A stretch of 64,000 nucleotides of DNA, from contig NZ_CP080332.1 of assembly GCF_019456655.1 (NCBI RefSeq), positions 5,332,001 through 5,396,000 on the forward strand. Reading direction: 5' to 3'. Shown piece by piece: positions 50,699 through 59,831 of the stretch. Origin of the DNA: Mycolicibacterium diernhoferi. GTDB taxonomy: Bacteria; Actinomycetota; Actinomycetes; Mycobacteriales; Mycobacteriaceae. A model generated the notes under the pieces. The model saw only the letters and a list, made by a program, of their open reading frames with translations. It was not told the origin of the DNA and searched no databases. Every line of letters begins with the position of its first letter. The first letter of the stretch is position 1. A program made the position numbers and the translations under genes.

Positions 50699-52108
50699 CT
50701 ACCAGCTGATACCGATGTATCGGGGGTCACCCTGACAGTCCACCGAACCCGGAAACCGGACCAGATCGAGGACGATACGTCCGTCGACGTTCCGCAGTGC
50801 GGCAATCGCCTCAGAGTCTGCCGAGCCCACGACGCACACCTCGGCATGGTTGACGACATCCTCGGGTGAGTCGGCGATGAACCGTGAGAGGTGCGGGATT
50901 CGCTGCTCGACGTACACGCGGTTGGCGCCGAGGAGACGTGGCACCGCGACCTGCCGATCGTAGATCAGCAACTCGAAGCCACGCCCGAGAAGACGCTCGG
51001 CGAGTGCCACCAGCGGGCTCTCACGCAGGTCGTCGGTTCCGGTCTTGAACGCAAGGCCGAGAAGCCCCACCCGACGCTTGCCGGTTGACTCAATGATCTT
51101 GAAAGCACGGTCGATTTGGCCGTCGTTGGACATGCCGACGCTCTCCAGGATCGGCACAGGGACTTCCGATCGCCGCGCGTGATGAACGAGCGCACGGAGG
51201 TCCTTCGGAAGGCATGAGCCACCGAACGCGAAACCCGGACGCAAGTAGGCGGACGATATGTTGAGCTTGGTGTCGGCTGTGAAGATGTCCATCACGGCGT
51301 GGCTGTCGAGTCCCAGCGCCTTGCACACCGCACCGATCTCGTTGGCGAACCCGGTCTTCAGGGCATGAAAACCGTTGTCGGCGTACTTGGTCATCTCGGC
51401 TACCGCGATCGGTACTCGGAACACCGGGCCAGGTAACCCCCGGTACAGGTCCGCGACTGTATCGCCGCTCGCCGCGTCGAACTGGCCGACGACAATCTTC
51501 GGCGGCTCGAAGAAATCGTCGATCGAGCAGCCTTCGCGCAGGAACTCCGGATTCACCGCCAACCCGAAGTCCTCCCCGGCCCGCAACCCCGAGGCGGACT
51601 GCAGTCGCGGCAGAACGATCTGCTCGCACGTGGACGGCAACATCGTCGACCGGATGACTACGGTGTAGCGCTCGGTCCGCCCGACCAGTGCGGCCCCGAT
51701 CTCTTCACTGACGTGTTCGAGGAACGTCGTCAGGAGGCTCCCATTGGGAGCCGAGGGTGTGCCCACGCATACCAGTGCGATATCGGTGTTCGCCACCGCT
51801 CTGGCGGCATCCGTTGTCGCACATAGTCGTCCGGAGACAACCTGCGAGAAGACGAGATCGTCGAGACCGTCTTCGACCACCGGACCCCGCCCCCGGTTGA
51901 TCATTTCGACCTTCTCGCGGTTCACGTCGACGCCGATGACCGAATGACCACGAAGGGCAAGACAGGCCGCAGATACGCTCCCCACATAGCCGAGGCCGAA
52001 AACGGCGACCCGCCGCGCAATTCGCGCGGAGGATGGGCCGGCCTGAGTTACATCTTCCGATTCGCGGACGGCGATTGCGTCTCCGCCCGGTGTGCCAGTT
52101 TCCAGCAT
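50699..52108 (-). CDS. GDP-mannose 6-dehydrogenase (AlgD-type) / UDP-sugar dehydrogenase family
   Basis: A 469-residue enzyme from ATG 52108. The NAD loop is FGLGYVGSVSAACL (GxGxxG at ~38-43). The catalytic Cys299 lies in PGFAFGGSCLPKDLRAL. TPSAPNG, VVIRSTMLP and AVNPEFLREG are also present. The line TKLNISSAYLRPGFAFGG and the C-terminal IGISW are close to what I remember of Pseudomonas AlgD, more than to UDP-glucose dehydrogenases. Such an enzyme makes GDP-mannuronate by two NAD-dependent oxidations. The N-terminal ~30 residues ahead of the fold are extra; a shorter start is possible. The UDP-glucose enzyme is the main alternative. Confidence 0.85.
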   Translation of the reverse strand: MLETGTPGGDAIAVRESEDVTQAGPSSARIARRVAVFGLGYVGSVSAACLALRGHSVIGVDVNREKVEMINRGRGPVVEDGLDDLVFSQVVSGRLCATTDAARAVANTDIALVCVGTPSAPNGSLLTTFLEHVSEEIGAALVGRTERYTVVIRSTMLPSTCEQIVLPRLQSASGLRAGEDFGLAVNPEFLREGCSIDDFFEPPKIVVGQFDAASGDTVADLYRGLPGPVFRVPIAVAEMTKYADNGFHALKTGFANEIGAVCKALGLDSHAVMDIFTADTKLNISSAYLRPGFAFGGSCLPKDLRALVHHARRSEVPVPILESVGMSNDGQIDRAFKIIESTGKRRVGLLGLAFKTGTDDLRESPLVALAERLLGRGFELLIYDRQVAVPRLLGANRVYVEQRIPHLSRFIADSPEDVVNHAEVCVVGSADSEAIAALRNVDGRIVLDLVRFPGSVDCQGDPRYIGISW

Positions 52109-52463
52109 CGACTGCCCTTCCCGTGCTGCGGCCCCATAGCCCGAAGGAGCACGAAACCCGCCAGTCGAAGTGGCAATCTTAACACTGTTTGCCCCCACTG
52201 GAGAAGTGTACGACGAAACTCGTACCGGGACAGTTGCGAAGGCGATTACTGCGCGGAGCGCTATGGTTGCTGAAGAAACTTCCCGTTATGCGATTGCCGA
52301 TGTCCGCCAACTTTTACGGCCGGACCCATGAAGCCGTGCTCAAACTCCTTTGCCTCATCAATTACATTTCACAGATATGCCCTTTCGGGCGAGCCGATGG
52401 CACACAGCCAGGCAGAGTCTATTCGCCCCGCGAATCTCGGATTCAAAACCAAAAGACCGCCTG
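52109..52463. promoter_or_regulatory. Divergent regulatory gap between AlgD-type and third Wzz-like genes
   Basis: About 355 bp with no convincing gene. It is clearly AT-richer than its surroundings (for instance ATCTTAACACTGTTTGCC near 52175 and CAATTACATTTCACAGATATG near 52360, quoted in parts). It must hold at least one promoter each way. An in-frame open stretch at 52189-52464 has no coding character. No known operator was matched. Confidence 0.45.
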
Positions 52464-53318
52464 ATGGGTAGCCTGAGCAGTACCGAATCCCAGACTCCCG
52501 TTGATTTCGATCACGAAGGGGACGATGACGTGGATCTGTTTGATGTAGTGCGGTCGTGCGCTCGCCGCTGGTACGTCTTCATTCCGCTGCTGGCAATCGT
52601 GAGCTGGATCAGCTACTCCACGTACAACGCGGCGCAAACGGTCTACTACTCGAACGCCGTCATAGGTCTGGCTGCCCCGAGCTCCCGCATCGACAATGCA
52701 GTACAAGGCATCCCGGTTCCGCGCAACGGACTTCTGGACGTCGGCGGCGCATCGCTGATCGCCAACATGACCGCACTCGGTCTCAGCGAGCCGGCCGTGA
52801 TCGAAAAGGTCGTCGCGTCCGGCGGCATCCCCGACTACAACGCCCGGATGTTCCCGAGCCCGGCGAACATGCAGCAATTACCCCTGGTGATGATCGAGGC
52901 CACCGACGCCGACGAAGAAGCCGTGTCGCTCACGATCCAACTCGTATCCGCGCAAGCCGAGGAAACCTTGCGCACCTTGCAGCAACAAGCCCAGGTTCCC
53001 GAAGCGCAGATGGTTCGGCCCTTTGTGGTTTCACCCCCGAGCACACCGTACGGGGTAATGCCTTCACGCGCCCGCTCGACAATATCGATCTTCGTTGCCG
53101 GAGCCGGTTTGACGGTCGTGGCCACCGTGCTGCTGGACGTCCTCCTCTGCCGTATCCGCCGACGGCGCGAAACCGCACACGGGTCGACATCGATGACCGG
53201 AGGGCACAGCGCCGGAACACCGTCGACAAATGGACAGCCGAGTGGTGACGCCGAAGTGAACGAACATGACAGGGACACCAGTGAGCGCTTCCGAGTTGGC
53301 GACACCCGTCCGGACTGA
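52464..53318 (+). CDS. Wzz-like/capsular polysaccharide membrane protein (third)
   Basis: A 284-residue protein from ATG 52464. An acidic N-terminus is followed by VVRSCARRWYVFIPLLAIVSW, a first helix at ~35-55, and a second helix at ~205-230. The outer part, TVYYSNAVIGLAAPSSRID and ASLIANMTALGLSEPAVIEKV, resembles Wzz proteins of actinobacteria. The tail is Ser/Thr/Gly-rich and cytosolic. It overlaps the next polymerase-like gene by ~50 bp, so the two are closely coupled. Confidence 0.78.
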   Translation: MGSLSSTESQTPVDFDHEGDDDVDLFDVVRSCARRWYVFIPLLAIVSWISYSTYNAAQTVYYSNAVIGLAAPSSRIDNAVQGIPVPRNGLLDVGGASLIANMTALGLSEPAVIEKVVASGGIPDYNARMFPSPANMQQLPLVMIEATDADEEAVSLTIQLVSAQAEETLRTLQQQAQVPEAQMVRPFVVSPPSTPYGVMPSRARSTISIFVAGAGLTVVATVLLDVLLCRIRRRRETAHGSTSMTGGHSAGTPSTNGQPSGDAEVNEHDRDTSERFRVGDTRPD

Positions 53319-54693
53319 TCCTCCGGGGACCACAGCTGAGGGCGCCGGCACGGAGGATCGCCTGCCCTGGTTGCTCGGATTTCTCTGCGTTCTCATTACG
53401 GCCCTGCCGAGCTATGTGCTTCTTCCCGGGCCACTGAAGAGCAACGGCTCGCCGGCACGCATGATCGCCGTGGTGTTACTCGGATTGGTGATGCTCGGCT
53501 TCGTGCTGGTCCGCCGAACCGTGAAGGTTCGGCAAGTTCGGCCCGGCGTACTGATTCTGCTGATCTACTTCCTGTTGTGGCTCACGACCTTCGGAGTCGC
53601 GCTGGCTGACTTCACCCCTTTGCCGTCATCCTCGGCCACCGAGGCGAGCATGACTCGCAGTCTGATTGCCCTGACCGCGAACATCGGCTTGGGTCTCTAC
53701 GTCGTCATGCGGGTCCGAACCCCCCGGCAACGCGACTTCGTGCTCGGATGCCTGCTGTGCGGAATGACTTTCGCGTGTCTGGTGGGCCTACTGCAGAGCG
53801 TCGCCGCCATCGACTTGCGGTTTCTCTTTCAGCCACCGGGATTTGTGGTCAACACCGACACCCTGTCCCTGGTTGAACGCGCGGGAGTCGAACGCGCTTT
53901 GGGTACGTCAGAACACGCAATCGAGTACTCCATCCTGACCGCGGCGACGGTACCTCTCGCCCTCTACTTCGCTCGTTACGCCCGCGTGCGCAATATCCGC
54001 ATACTGTCGGCTGCCATCTGCGGCCTGGCGATCCTGACCGTGCCGACCGGAGTCTCCAGGACAGGCGTGATCGCCTTCGCCGGAGCACTGTTGCTCCTCA
54101 TGTTCGCCCACACCGTGCGGCAGATCGCCACCGGACTCGTCGTCGGAGCCCTCGCCCTGGGCGGCTATATCGCCGCCTTTCCGAAGGTCGCGAATGCGCT
54201 GTGGCAGACGATCATCACGTCGGAAAAGGACCCGAGTGTTCTCTCCAGGACCGCGGACTACGCCACGGTCTCCGAAACCTTCCGCGCCCATCCGGTGTTC
54301 GGTCTGGGTCTCGGGGCATCACCGCCGGAAATCTACGGGTGGCTGGACAACGAATGGTTGCAAGCCATCGTGCAAGGCGGACTTTTCGGTGTCGCCGCGA
54401 TGATCGTGCTCGCCGGCGGAGGTGTTTTCGGGATCGCTGCTGCATTGCGCCGTGCCTCGAATCAACGGGAGCGGTATCAAGGCTACGTGCTCGGGGCGAT
54501 CTTGGTCGCGATACTGATCTCCAGCTTCACGTTCGACCTGTTCGGCTTCCAACAAGCAACGTTCTTGTTCTTCATCACCTTTGGTCTGTTGTGGTCCGGC
54601 TTCACGATCGACTCACCTGACCCGCGCCCGCAGGCGTGGCGAGCACGTCGCGGACCTAAGGCTGTGGCGACCTCAGACGGCCGGACAGCTTGA
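53266..54693 (+). CDS. O-antigen ligase/polymerase-like membrane protein (second copy)
   Basis: A 475-residue polytopic protein; ATG 53266 or the in-frame GTG 53281 could be the start. About 11-12 helices are seen. The outer loop has LSRTADYATVSETFRAHPVFGLGLGASPPE and WLDNEWLQAIVQGGLFGV (in parts), the Wzy/WaaL pattern of HPVFGxGxG followed by N-E-x-L-x-x-x-x-x-G-G. It differs in sequence from the first copy at 43670, so the locus has two polymerase/ligase candidates, perhaps one each for polymerisation and attachment. It ends overlapping the convergent GNAT gene by 38 bp. Confidence 0.85.
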   Translation: MTGTPVSASELATPVRTDPPGTTAEGAGTEDRLPWLLGFLCVLITALPSYVLLPGPLKSNGSPARMIAVVLLGLVMLGFVLVRRTVKVRQVRPGVLILLIYFLLWLTTFGVALADFTPLPSSSATEASMTRSLIALTANIGLGLYVVMRVRTPRQRDFVLGCLLCGMTFACLVGLLQSVAAIDLRFLFQPPGFVVNTDTLSLVERAGVERALGTSEHAIEYSILTAATVPLALYFARYARVRNIRILSAAICGLAILTVPTGVSRTGVIAFAGALLLLMFAHTVRQIATGLVVGALALGGYIAAFPKVANALWQTIITSEKDPSVLSRTADYATVSETFRAHPVFGLGLGASPPEIYGWLDNEWLQAIVQGGLFGVAAMIVLAGGGVFGIAAALRRASNQRERYQGYVLGAILVAILISSFTFDLFGFQQATFLFFITFGLLWSGFTIDSPDPRPQAWRARRGPKAVATSDGRTA

Positions 54694-55774
54694 CACCACG
54701 CATGCGGCGAGTCACCTTCCGCAGACCTGGGGCCAGGGGCGACATCTTGACGGTATTGACCACGGCGTGACGTCCACTGTGCAACATCCGCCGTGTGCTG
54801 CTGTTGGTGATGAACGCTCGGTGCACGGAGGTCCCGCCCGTACTCGCCCGACGCTTGTACTCATCGTAGCCGCGGCCGAGGTCGATGCGCCGAATGCCGA
54901 GTTCCGGTGCAGCGGCGATGACTTCACGCAGAAGTATCCAGCCCGGAGACAGCTGGGCGTACACGGGATCGTAAACCGGGAACCACCAGTGCAACACATG
55001 ATCGGAGCGGATACCGAAATGGGCTGCCATCAAGCAATCGCCGATGTGCACGGTCGACAACACACCTCCGAACGCAGGTTCACGAGTGTGCAACAACCGG
55101 TGCATCAGCTGGATGTGGCCAGACTGCGCGAAGTAGTCCCGGCTGCCGGTTGCGCGGTACTGGTCTCTCTTCAATTCGATCAGCCGGGTGAGCCCGTCCT
55201 GATCGACGACATCGATCGCGAATCGTACTGGTCCATAGTCTCGTTCCGCTTTCGCGAGGCATCGGCGAGCCTCTTTCATCTTGTCCTTACCGCTACGCGA
55301 AGCCCGACCCAGGTAGTCGTCCAGCCCGCCCGAGGTGTCGATGCACGGTGACGGCTCGCTGGAGATGATGCACGGGTCGAAGTCGGGCCCCGGCCGAACC
55401 AAATGGTCGAACTCCACCACCCGCAGACCGTCCGCCAAGAGCTCGGCCGGCGAGGGCGCCCTGCCGGTGGCGAACACCGGCCCTTGAAAGTCCGCACCTG
55501 GCCAGCCCACAGGTTGCAGCACCGCACCCTGGCGGTGGCCTGGCAGCAACCCGGACACCGCGCCTGCACTGTCACGTACGACCACCACCGACACCGGCCG
55601 CCCGCTGGCTTGCACTGCCGCCGCGAATCCAGGATGGAAATAGGGGCTGTCCAACGCTGGGTTGTCGGCCCTGAGCTCGTGCCAGGCGTCGATCTCCTGG
55701 ACGCTGAGTTCGGCAAATGGCACCAGCCGAGATCGGGCGCCGCCGCCGGGAGACGGGTTGGTCTCACCGGTCAT
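54656..55774 (-). CDS. GNAT/FemAB-like acyltransferase (CelD/BcsL type)
   Basis: A 372-residue protein from ATG 55774. It has the two-lobed GNAT pattern of the CelD/FemAB-like group: YFHPGFAAAVQASGRPVSVV in the first lobe. The second lobe has KMKEARRCLAKAERDYGPVRF, LHTREPAFGGVLSTVHIGDCLMAAHFGIRS (in parts) and RIDLGRGYDEYKRR. Such enzymes occur in cellulose and other glycan loci and probably acylate sugars or lipids in the cytosol. A related GNAT domain is fused to a glycosyltransferase at 57442-59565. It overlaps the upstream GT2 gene by four bases. Confidence 0.8.
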   Translation of the reverse strand: MTGETNPSPGGGARSRLVPFAELSVQEIDAWHELRADNPALDSPYFHPGFAAAVQASGRPVSVVVVRDSAGAVSGLLPGHRQGAVLQPVGWPGADFQGPVFATGRAPSPAELLADGLRVVEFDHLVRPGPDFDPCIISSEPSPCIDTSGGLDDYLGRASRSGKDKMKEARRCLAKAERDYGPVRFAIDVVDQDGLTRLIELKRDQYRATGSRDYFAQSGHIQLMHRLLHTREPAFGGVLSTVHIGDCLMAAHFGIRSDHVLHWWFPVYDPVYAQLSPGWILLREVIAAAPELGIRRIDLGRGYDEYKRRASTGGTSVHRAFITNSSTRRMLHSGRHAVVNTVKMSPLAPGLRKVTRRMRGVKLSGRLRSPQP

Positions 55775-56715
55775 GTCGGTAGCTCCTGCATTCGGCGTGA
55801 TGGCTGGAACAGAGCCATGATCGAGGCGCGTGACGTGGGACGGCCGGCTATTGCGCGCATACCCTGGCCCACCGCTACGGCCACGAGGTAGCACGCCCCG
55901 TGCATCCGGTTATGCCGCCGTCGAAACAGTTCCACCTTGTTGACCGTCAGCATCGAGGCGAACATCGGCTTGGTTTCGGAGTCGCCCCCGACGTGTTCGA
56001 AGACTGCGGCCGGTTCGTACCAGGTGCACCATCCCTTGTCGGCCGCGCGCAGACAGTATTCGGTCTCCTCGCTGTAGAGCAGGAAGGACTCGTCCCACGG
56101 GCCGACGTCGAGAAACGCGGTCACCGAGAGCATCATCGCGGCCCCGGTCGCCCAAGACGTGACGCCCGGCTGCTCGTAGGCCCGAGGATCGGTGACCCGC
56201 TCCCCCAGCGCCCCCAACCGGCCGGCGAGCCCACCCGGCACCAGTGCTTCGACCAGCGCCCGGACCACAGTCGGTTTGCGGCGCAACGTATATTGTTGGC
56301 AACCATTCGGGTACAGCAGCCGCGGCACGACGATCCCTCGGCCGGACTGCCTCAGTGCCGAGGCCAGCACCTGCAACGTGTTGGGCGAGACGCGACAATC
56401 GGCGTTGAGCACGAGCACCGCGTCCAGGTGGGCCAGGTCCAGTGCGGCGATACCTGCGTTCACGCCCGCGGCGTACCCTGCATTCCGCCCGATTTCGGCG
56501 ACGGTCACATCCAGATCTGCGAAATCCCTTGCAATCTGGCATGTTTCGTCTCGGGACGCATTGTCGGCGACCACGACGGCTGCCAACGGTGTGCCCTCGT
56601 CGGCCAGCGCACGCAGACAGTCGCCGAGCACGCCGGCGCTGTTGTATGTCACGATCACCACTGCCACCCGGGCCCAGCCCGCCGGTCGCACACTGGCCTC
56701 CTCCGGCACGATCAA
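55771..56715 (-). CDS. GT2-family glycosyltransferase (rhamnosyltransferase-like)
   Basis: A 314-residue GT-A enzyme. The start is TTG 56715 (TTGA overlap with the deacetylase stop) or GTG 56709. Motifs: VAVVIVTYNSAGVLGDCLRAL, VVADNASRDET, RNAGYAAGVNAG, the DxD-like VLVLNADCRVSP, and the later DESFLLYSEETEYCLRA. The pattern is that of WbbL-type rhamnosyltransferases. It lies in a leftward operon with GNAT, deacetylase and GT2-GNAT genes. Donor identity cannot be read. Confidence 0.88.
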   Translation of the reverse strand: MIVPEEASVRPAGWARVAVVIVTYNSAGVLGDCLRALADEGTPLAAVVVADNASRDETCQIARDFADLDVTVAEIGRNAGYAAGVNAGIAALDLAHLDAVLVLNADCRVSPNTLQVLASALRQSGRGIVVPRLLYPNGCQQYTLRRKPTVVRALVEALVPGGLAGRLGALGERVTDPRAYEQPGVTSWATGAAMMLSVTAFLDVGPWDESFLLYSEETEYCLRAADKGWCTWYEPAAVFEHVGGDSETKPMFASMLTVNKVELFRRRHNRMHGACYLVAVAVGQGMRAIAGRPTSRASIMALFQPSRRMQELPT

Positions 56716-57449
56716 CCCCGCCAGCGTTTCGCCGCTCGCGCGGTGTTGTCCCGCGCTTGCCGGATGAGCGACGGGTCTGGATCGAGCACTCGGGCGGTCC
56801 AGGCTGCATCCATGTCATGACGCAGACTGGTCCGCGCCTGTATCCAGGCGTCCGGGCGGGCCCGCCCACCGTCGCTGGTGTAGACGCGGGACACTCCGGC
56901 GTTCCGCAGCCTGCGTAGGACATGTCGGTCGTAGGAGCCGAACGGAATCGCCACCCGCACCACGGGACTACCGGTGAGAGCAGTCAGTGTTCTCAGAGCG
57001 ACTTCCATCTCCTCCCGGGCTTGCATATCGTCGATGCGGCGCCAGTCCCGGTGCGACCAGCCGTGTGAACCGATTGTCATCCCGGCACCCTGCAACTCCT
57101 GGACTCCGGCCTGGTCGACACGTCCAGGTGCCCCCAATTCACCGGCAAGCAAGAAGAACTCCGCGGTGAGGCCCCGCTCCAGCAGGCGCGGCAGCGCGAT
57201 CTCCACATCAGATGCATTGCCGTCATCAAAGGTCAGGTGAGCATCCGACCTCCCCGCCACGGCATCGAGCATCTGCTCGAACTGCGCTGTACTGACCCAG
57301 GTCTGATCCTCGCCGCGGTCGAGTTGGCGCTTGGGAGTCCCGATCCCGTGGACGGTGATATTGGCGATCGAGTTGCCCAGGACTGCGGCTGATCGACTTG
57401 ACCGACCGACTCTTCGTCGGACCGGGGATTCCCCCGTCGGCTCACACAC
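56712..57449 (-). CDS. Polysaccharide deacetylase (NodB domain)
   Basis: A 245-residue protein; the GTG at 57447-57449 overlaps the upstream stop by 8 bp and was preferred to the frame's upper limit at 57536, inside the previous gene. The catalytic Asp-Asp is in LTFDDGNASD (75-76), and metal-binding histidines are in GSHGWSHRDW (129 and 133). There is RVAIPFGSYDRHVLRRL near the third motif. No signal peptide is evident, so it may act in the cytosol on a lipid-linked sugar. N-deacetylation of an N-acetyl sugar is the expected reaction. Confidence 0.88.
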   Translation of the reverse strand: MCEPTGESPVRRRVGRSSRSAAVLGNSIANITVHGIGTPKRQLDRGEDQTWVSTAQFEQMLDAVAGRSDAHLTFDDGNASDVEIALPRLLERGLTAEFFLLAGELGAPGRVDQAGVQELQGAGMTIGSHGWSHRDWRRIDDMQAREEMEVALRTLTALTGSPVVRVAIPFGSYDRHVLRRLRNAGVSRVYTSDGGRARPDAWIQARTSLRHDMDAAWTARVLDPDPSLIRQARDNTARAAKRWRG

Positions 57450-59565
57450 GGGTCTGTATCCAAGGGCGCCACAGCGGCCGCGGTGGCAGCCGCAGCTTGC
57501 GCCGGAGCTTGAGGAACCACGCGCGATAGTAGACAAGGTCGAGTAGATCGGCCCAGGCGATCAGAAGCGTGCTTCTCCAGCGGGACACCCCGGATCTTCG
57601 GGTGGTGACGATTCGGCGTAGCGCGTGTTCCTCGGCTCCGAGCAGAACCTTGTGTTCGTAATGGCCGGGACCGCTTTCCACCGTTCGGTGTCCGCTTTCG
57701 ATCAGGACCCGGAACTTCTCGACCACACTCACCCGGCCCAGGCCCAGCTTCTCCAGCTCTGGATCGGCGTCCCGGGCCGGCAGGCGCGAGTAGCACCGAT
57801 CGCCGAGTACGAAGCCGTACTCGGCGGCCAGGACACGACCATCGCCGGCGAGCTCATAGAACCGAGCCCGTCCCGTCGCAGCCATGCGGGAAATGAGGTC
57901 CCGATTGAAGTCCGCGCTGCCCGGCCAGTCGCCGAAGTGGCCGAGCTTGCCCTTCGTGCGCCAGTACGTCGCGTGCAGAGTCTCGAAGCGGTCGAAGTAT
58001 TCGACCGCCGCGTCGCCACTGATCGTTCGAAATGAGATGTCGGACCCGATGTTCAGTTTCCGCAGGTTGCGCCGGTGAGCCTTGCGTTGTGCACTGCTGA
58101 GGCTCTGGAGGTACAACTCGAAGTTTTCAGGGAGATTGAACACCGCATGGGGTCCATGGCTATCCGAACGCAGTGTCCTGAACTTCTGCCCATCCGCCGC
58201 CCGCTCGGCAGCCGCAACCGCGGGTGAGAGACCCGAAAGCGGAGACAGACTGACCGCATCGCACCGCGCGTCCTCGAAGAGGAGCTCGAAGGCTGCCTGT
58301 AGCACCGATTCTTCATAGCCCTTGGTGATCGCCGGGGTGAAGACCGGCAGGGTGGAGTCGGCCCCGACAAACCGGGCCAATCGCACCGGCACCGGCCCTG
58401 CCCAGACGCGGTGCACACCGAAGGGAAGCGCGCCGACCAAGTTTCCGTGCTCCCTGAAGACGAGCCCGTGAAAGGTCCGGCCGCGCCCGTAATGATGCCA
58501 CCAGGCTTGTAGCCAGTCGACCGTGAAGTAGATGTCACTGCCGGTCAGTTCGACCAGGGCATCCCATTCAGCACGGATCCTGTCGAGATCATCCGGGCAA
58601 CCGAGGCATTCGACGCTGAGGCCGGAGGCGTGAAGCCGGCCATCCCTCGCCGTTCCGCCGGCCACTCGGCTGCTCTCGTCTCGTTCCCAGCTACGGGCCT
58701 GGCCGGCGGTCAGCCGTTTGGCCAGCGCCATGCCCAGATATACAGCTGCATCGACGGCCGATCGTGGTCCGCCGACCGCCCGCATGACGGCGACCGCCGT
58801 GTTCGCGCCCGTGCTGTGCGCCCGCGCGGGCGAGCCATCTCGGGCCGGCGCCGAGAGTTCGACATTGCCTTTGTGACTGCGCCGCAGGATGGCAAGCAGG
58901 CTCTTGGCATCGGCGGGAGTTCTCACCACGGACGGCTCGGTCGGCACCACGACCTTCTCGTGGGCGGCGAACTGGTTGTCGATGAAGAAATCGTCGCCGG
59001 TCACCATCGGAAAGAAGCCGAACCGCTCGTGCCCAGCGGCACTGAGTCCGTACGCTCCCGCACCCCACATCGCCAGTTTGTGCTGCGGAAGTCGCTGGCG
59101 TGTCCGGTAATAACAGCGCACCACCGTGCTGGCGCCGTCGACGTCGTACCGACAGTCCGGGCGGGCCGCCAACACGTCGCCTTGTGCAAGCCGATCGAGG
59201 ACCGCCAGAACCGAGGCCGGCGAGATCTGGATGTCGGCGTCCAGATACAGTCGCGGCCAGAGGGTGGCTGCCGTATCGCCGGCATTGAGTGCGGCAGGCT
59301 TCGACCCCTGGTCCAGTTCCAAGACCTGCACGCCGGGGATACTTCGCGCCACATCAGCGGTGCCGTCGGTGCACCCGTTGCACACCACGATCAGTTCGAA
59401 GAATCCCTCGGCTGCGCCCCGACTCAACGGGGACAGCGTGCGTTCGATCACCGCCGCCTCGTTGTACGCAGGGACGATCACCGCGCCGCGCCGACGTGCC
59501 CCCGAAACCTGGTTCAGCGGATCAGGATTCACAATCGCCCCGGTTTGCGCCAACACGCTAACCAC
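57442..59565 (-). CDS. GT2 glycosyltransferase fused to a GNAT (CelD-like) acyltransferase
   Basis: A 707-residue two-domain protein (GTG 59565; GTG 59532 is also possible). Domain 1 (~25-290): AVIVPAYNEAAVIERTLSPL, ELIVVCNGCTDGTAD, the metal DxD in LYLDADIQISP, and MVTGDDFFIDNQF. Domain 2 (~310-690): DIYFTVDWLQAWWHHYGRG, AQRKAHRRNLRKLN, RVLAAEYGFVLGDRCYSRLPA and VESGPGHYEHKVLLG, the CelD/FemAB-like GNAT pattern. Fusion suggests that sugar transfer and acylation act on the same lipid-linked intermediate. It begins the leftward operon with deacetylase, GT2 and GNAT genes. Confidence 0.87.
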   Translation of the reverse strand: MVSVLAQTGAIVNPDPLNQVSGARRRGAVIVPAYNEAAVIERTLSPLSRGAAEGFFELIVVCNGCTDGTADVARSIPGVQVLELDQGSKPAALNAGDTAATLWPRLYLDADIQISPASVLAVLDRLAQGDVLAARPDCRYDVDGASTVVRCYYRTRQRLPQHKLAMWGAGAYGLSAAGHERFGFFPMVTGDDFFIDNQFAAHEKVVVPTEPSVVRTPADAKSLLAILRRSHKGNVELSAPARDGSPARAHSTGANTAVAVMRAVGGPRSAVDAAVYLGMALAKRLTAGQARSWERDESSRVAGGTARDGRLHASGLSVECLGCPDDLDRIRAEWDALVELTGSDIYFTVDWLQAWWHHYGRGRTFHGLVFREHGNLVGALPFGVHRVWAGPVPVRLARFVGADSTLPVFTPAITKGYEESVLQAAFELLFEDARCDAVSLSPLSGLSPAVAAAERAADGQKFRTLRSDSHGPHAVFNLPENFELYLQSLSSAQRKAHRRNLRKLNIGSDISFRTISGDAAVEYFDRFETLHATYWRTKGKLGHFGDWPGSADFNRDLISRMAATGRARFYELAGDGRVLAAEYGFVLGDRCYSRLPARDADPELEKLGLGRVSVVEKFRVLIESGHRTVESGPGHYEHKVLLGAEEHALRRIVTTRRSGVSRWRSTLLIAWADLLDLVYYRAWFLKLRRKLRLPPRPLWRPWIQTRV

Positions 59566-59831
59566 GGGCCCGCCACTCCCCCATGTCGCCCTCCTCGACG
59601 CGCGCGCCCCATCGATCCCCCCGCGCGCTCAGCACCAGTGTGCAGGATTGTAGAGCCGCTGTGGCCAACTTCATAGACTTTGCTTGACCGGAGAAGAACC
59701 TCCAAAATGCACGGAGACCCCGCTCGGACCCGGGGTCCGTTCGACGCCATCCGCAACTTGGCGAGTTCATGTCAGCTACCAGCGGATTCGGGCAGGAGTC
59801 ATGTGAATTCGCAACGACTCTGACATTCTCC
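59566..59831. other. Intergenic gap with hairpin
   Basis: A gap between two leftward genes. GACCCCG (59716-59722) pairs with CGGGGTC (59731-59737) around an 8-nt loop and may end transcription of the GT4 gene. The rest, AT-richer near 59650-59700, could hold the promoter for the GT2-GNAT operon. Confidence 0.45.

Noticed and set aside
52189..52464. A 91-codon plus-strand frame in the AlgD/Wzz gap
   Set aside because: No ribosome-binding site, no family features, unlike the codon usage of neighbours; the stretch is better explained as a divergent promoter region.
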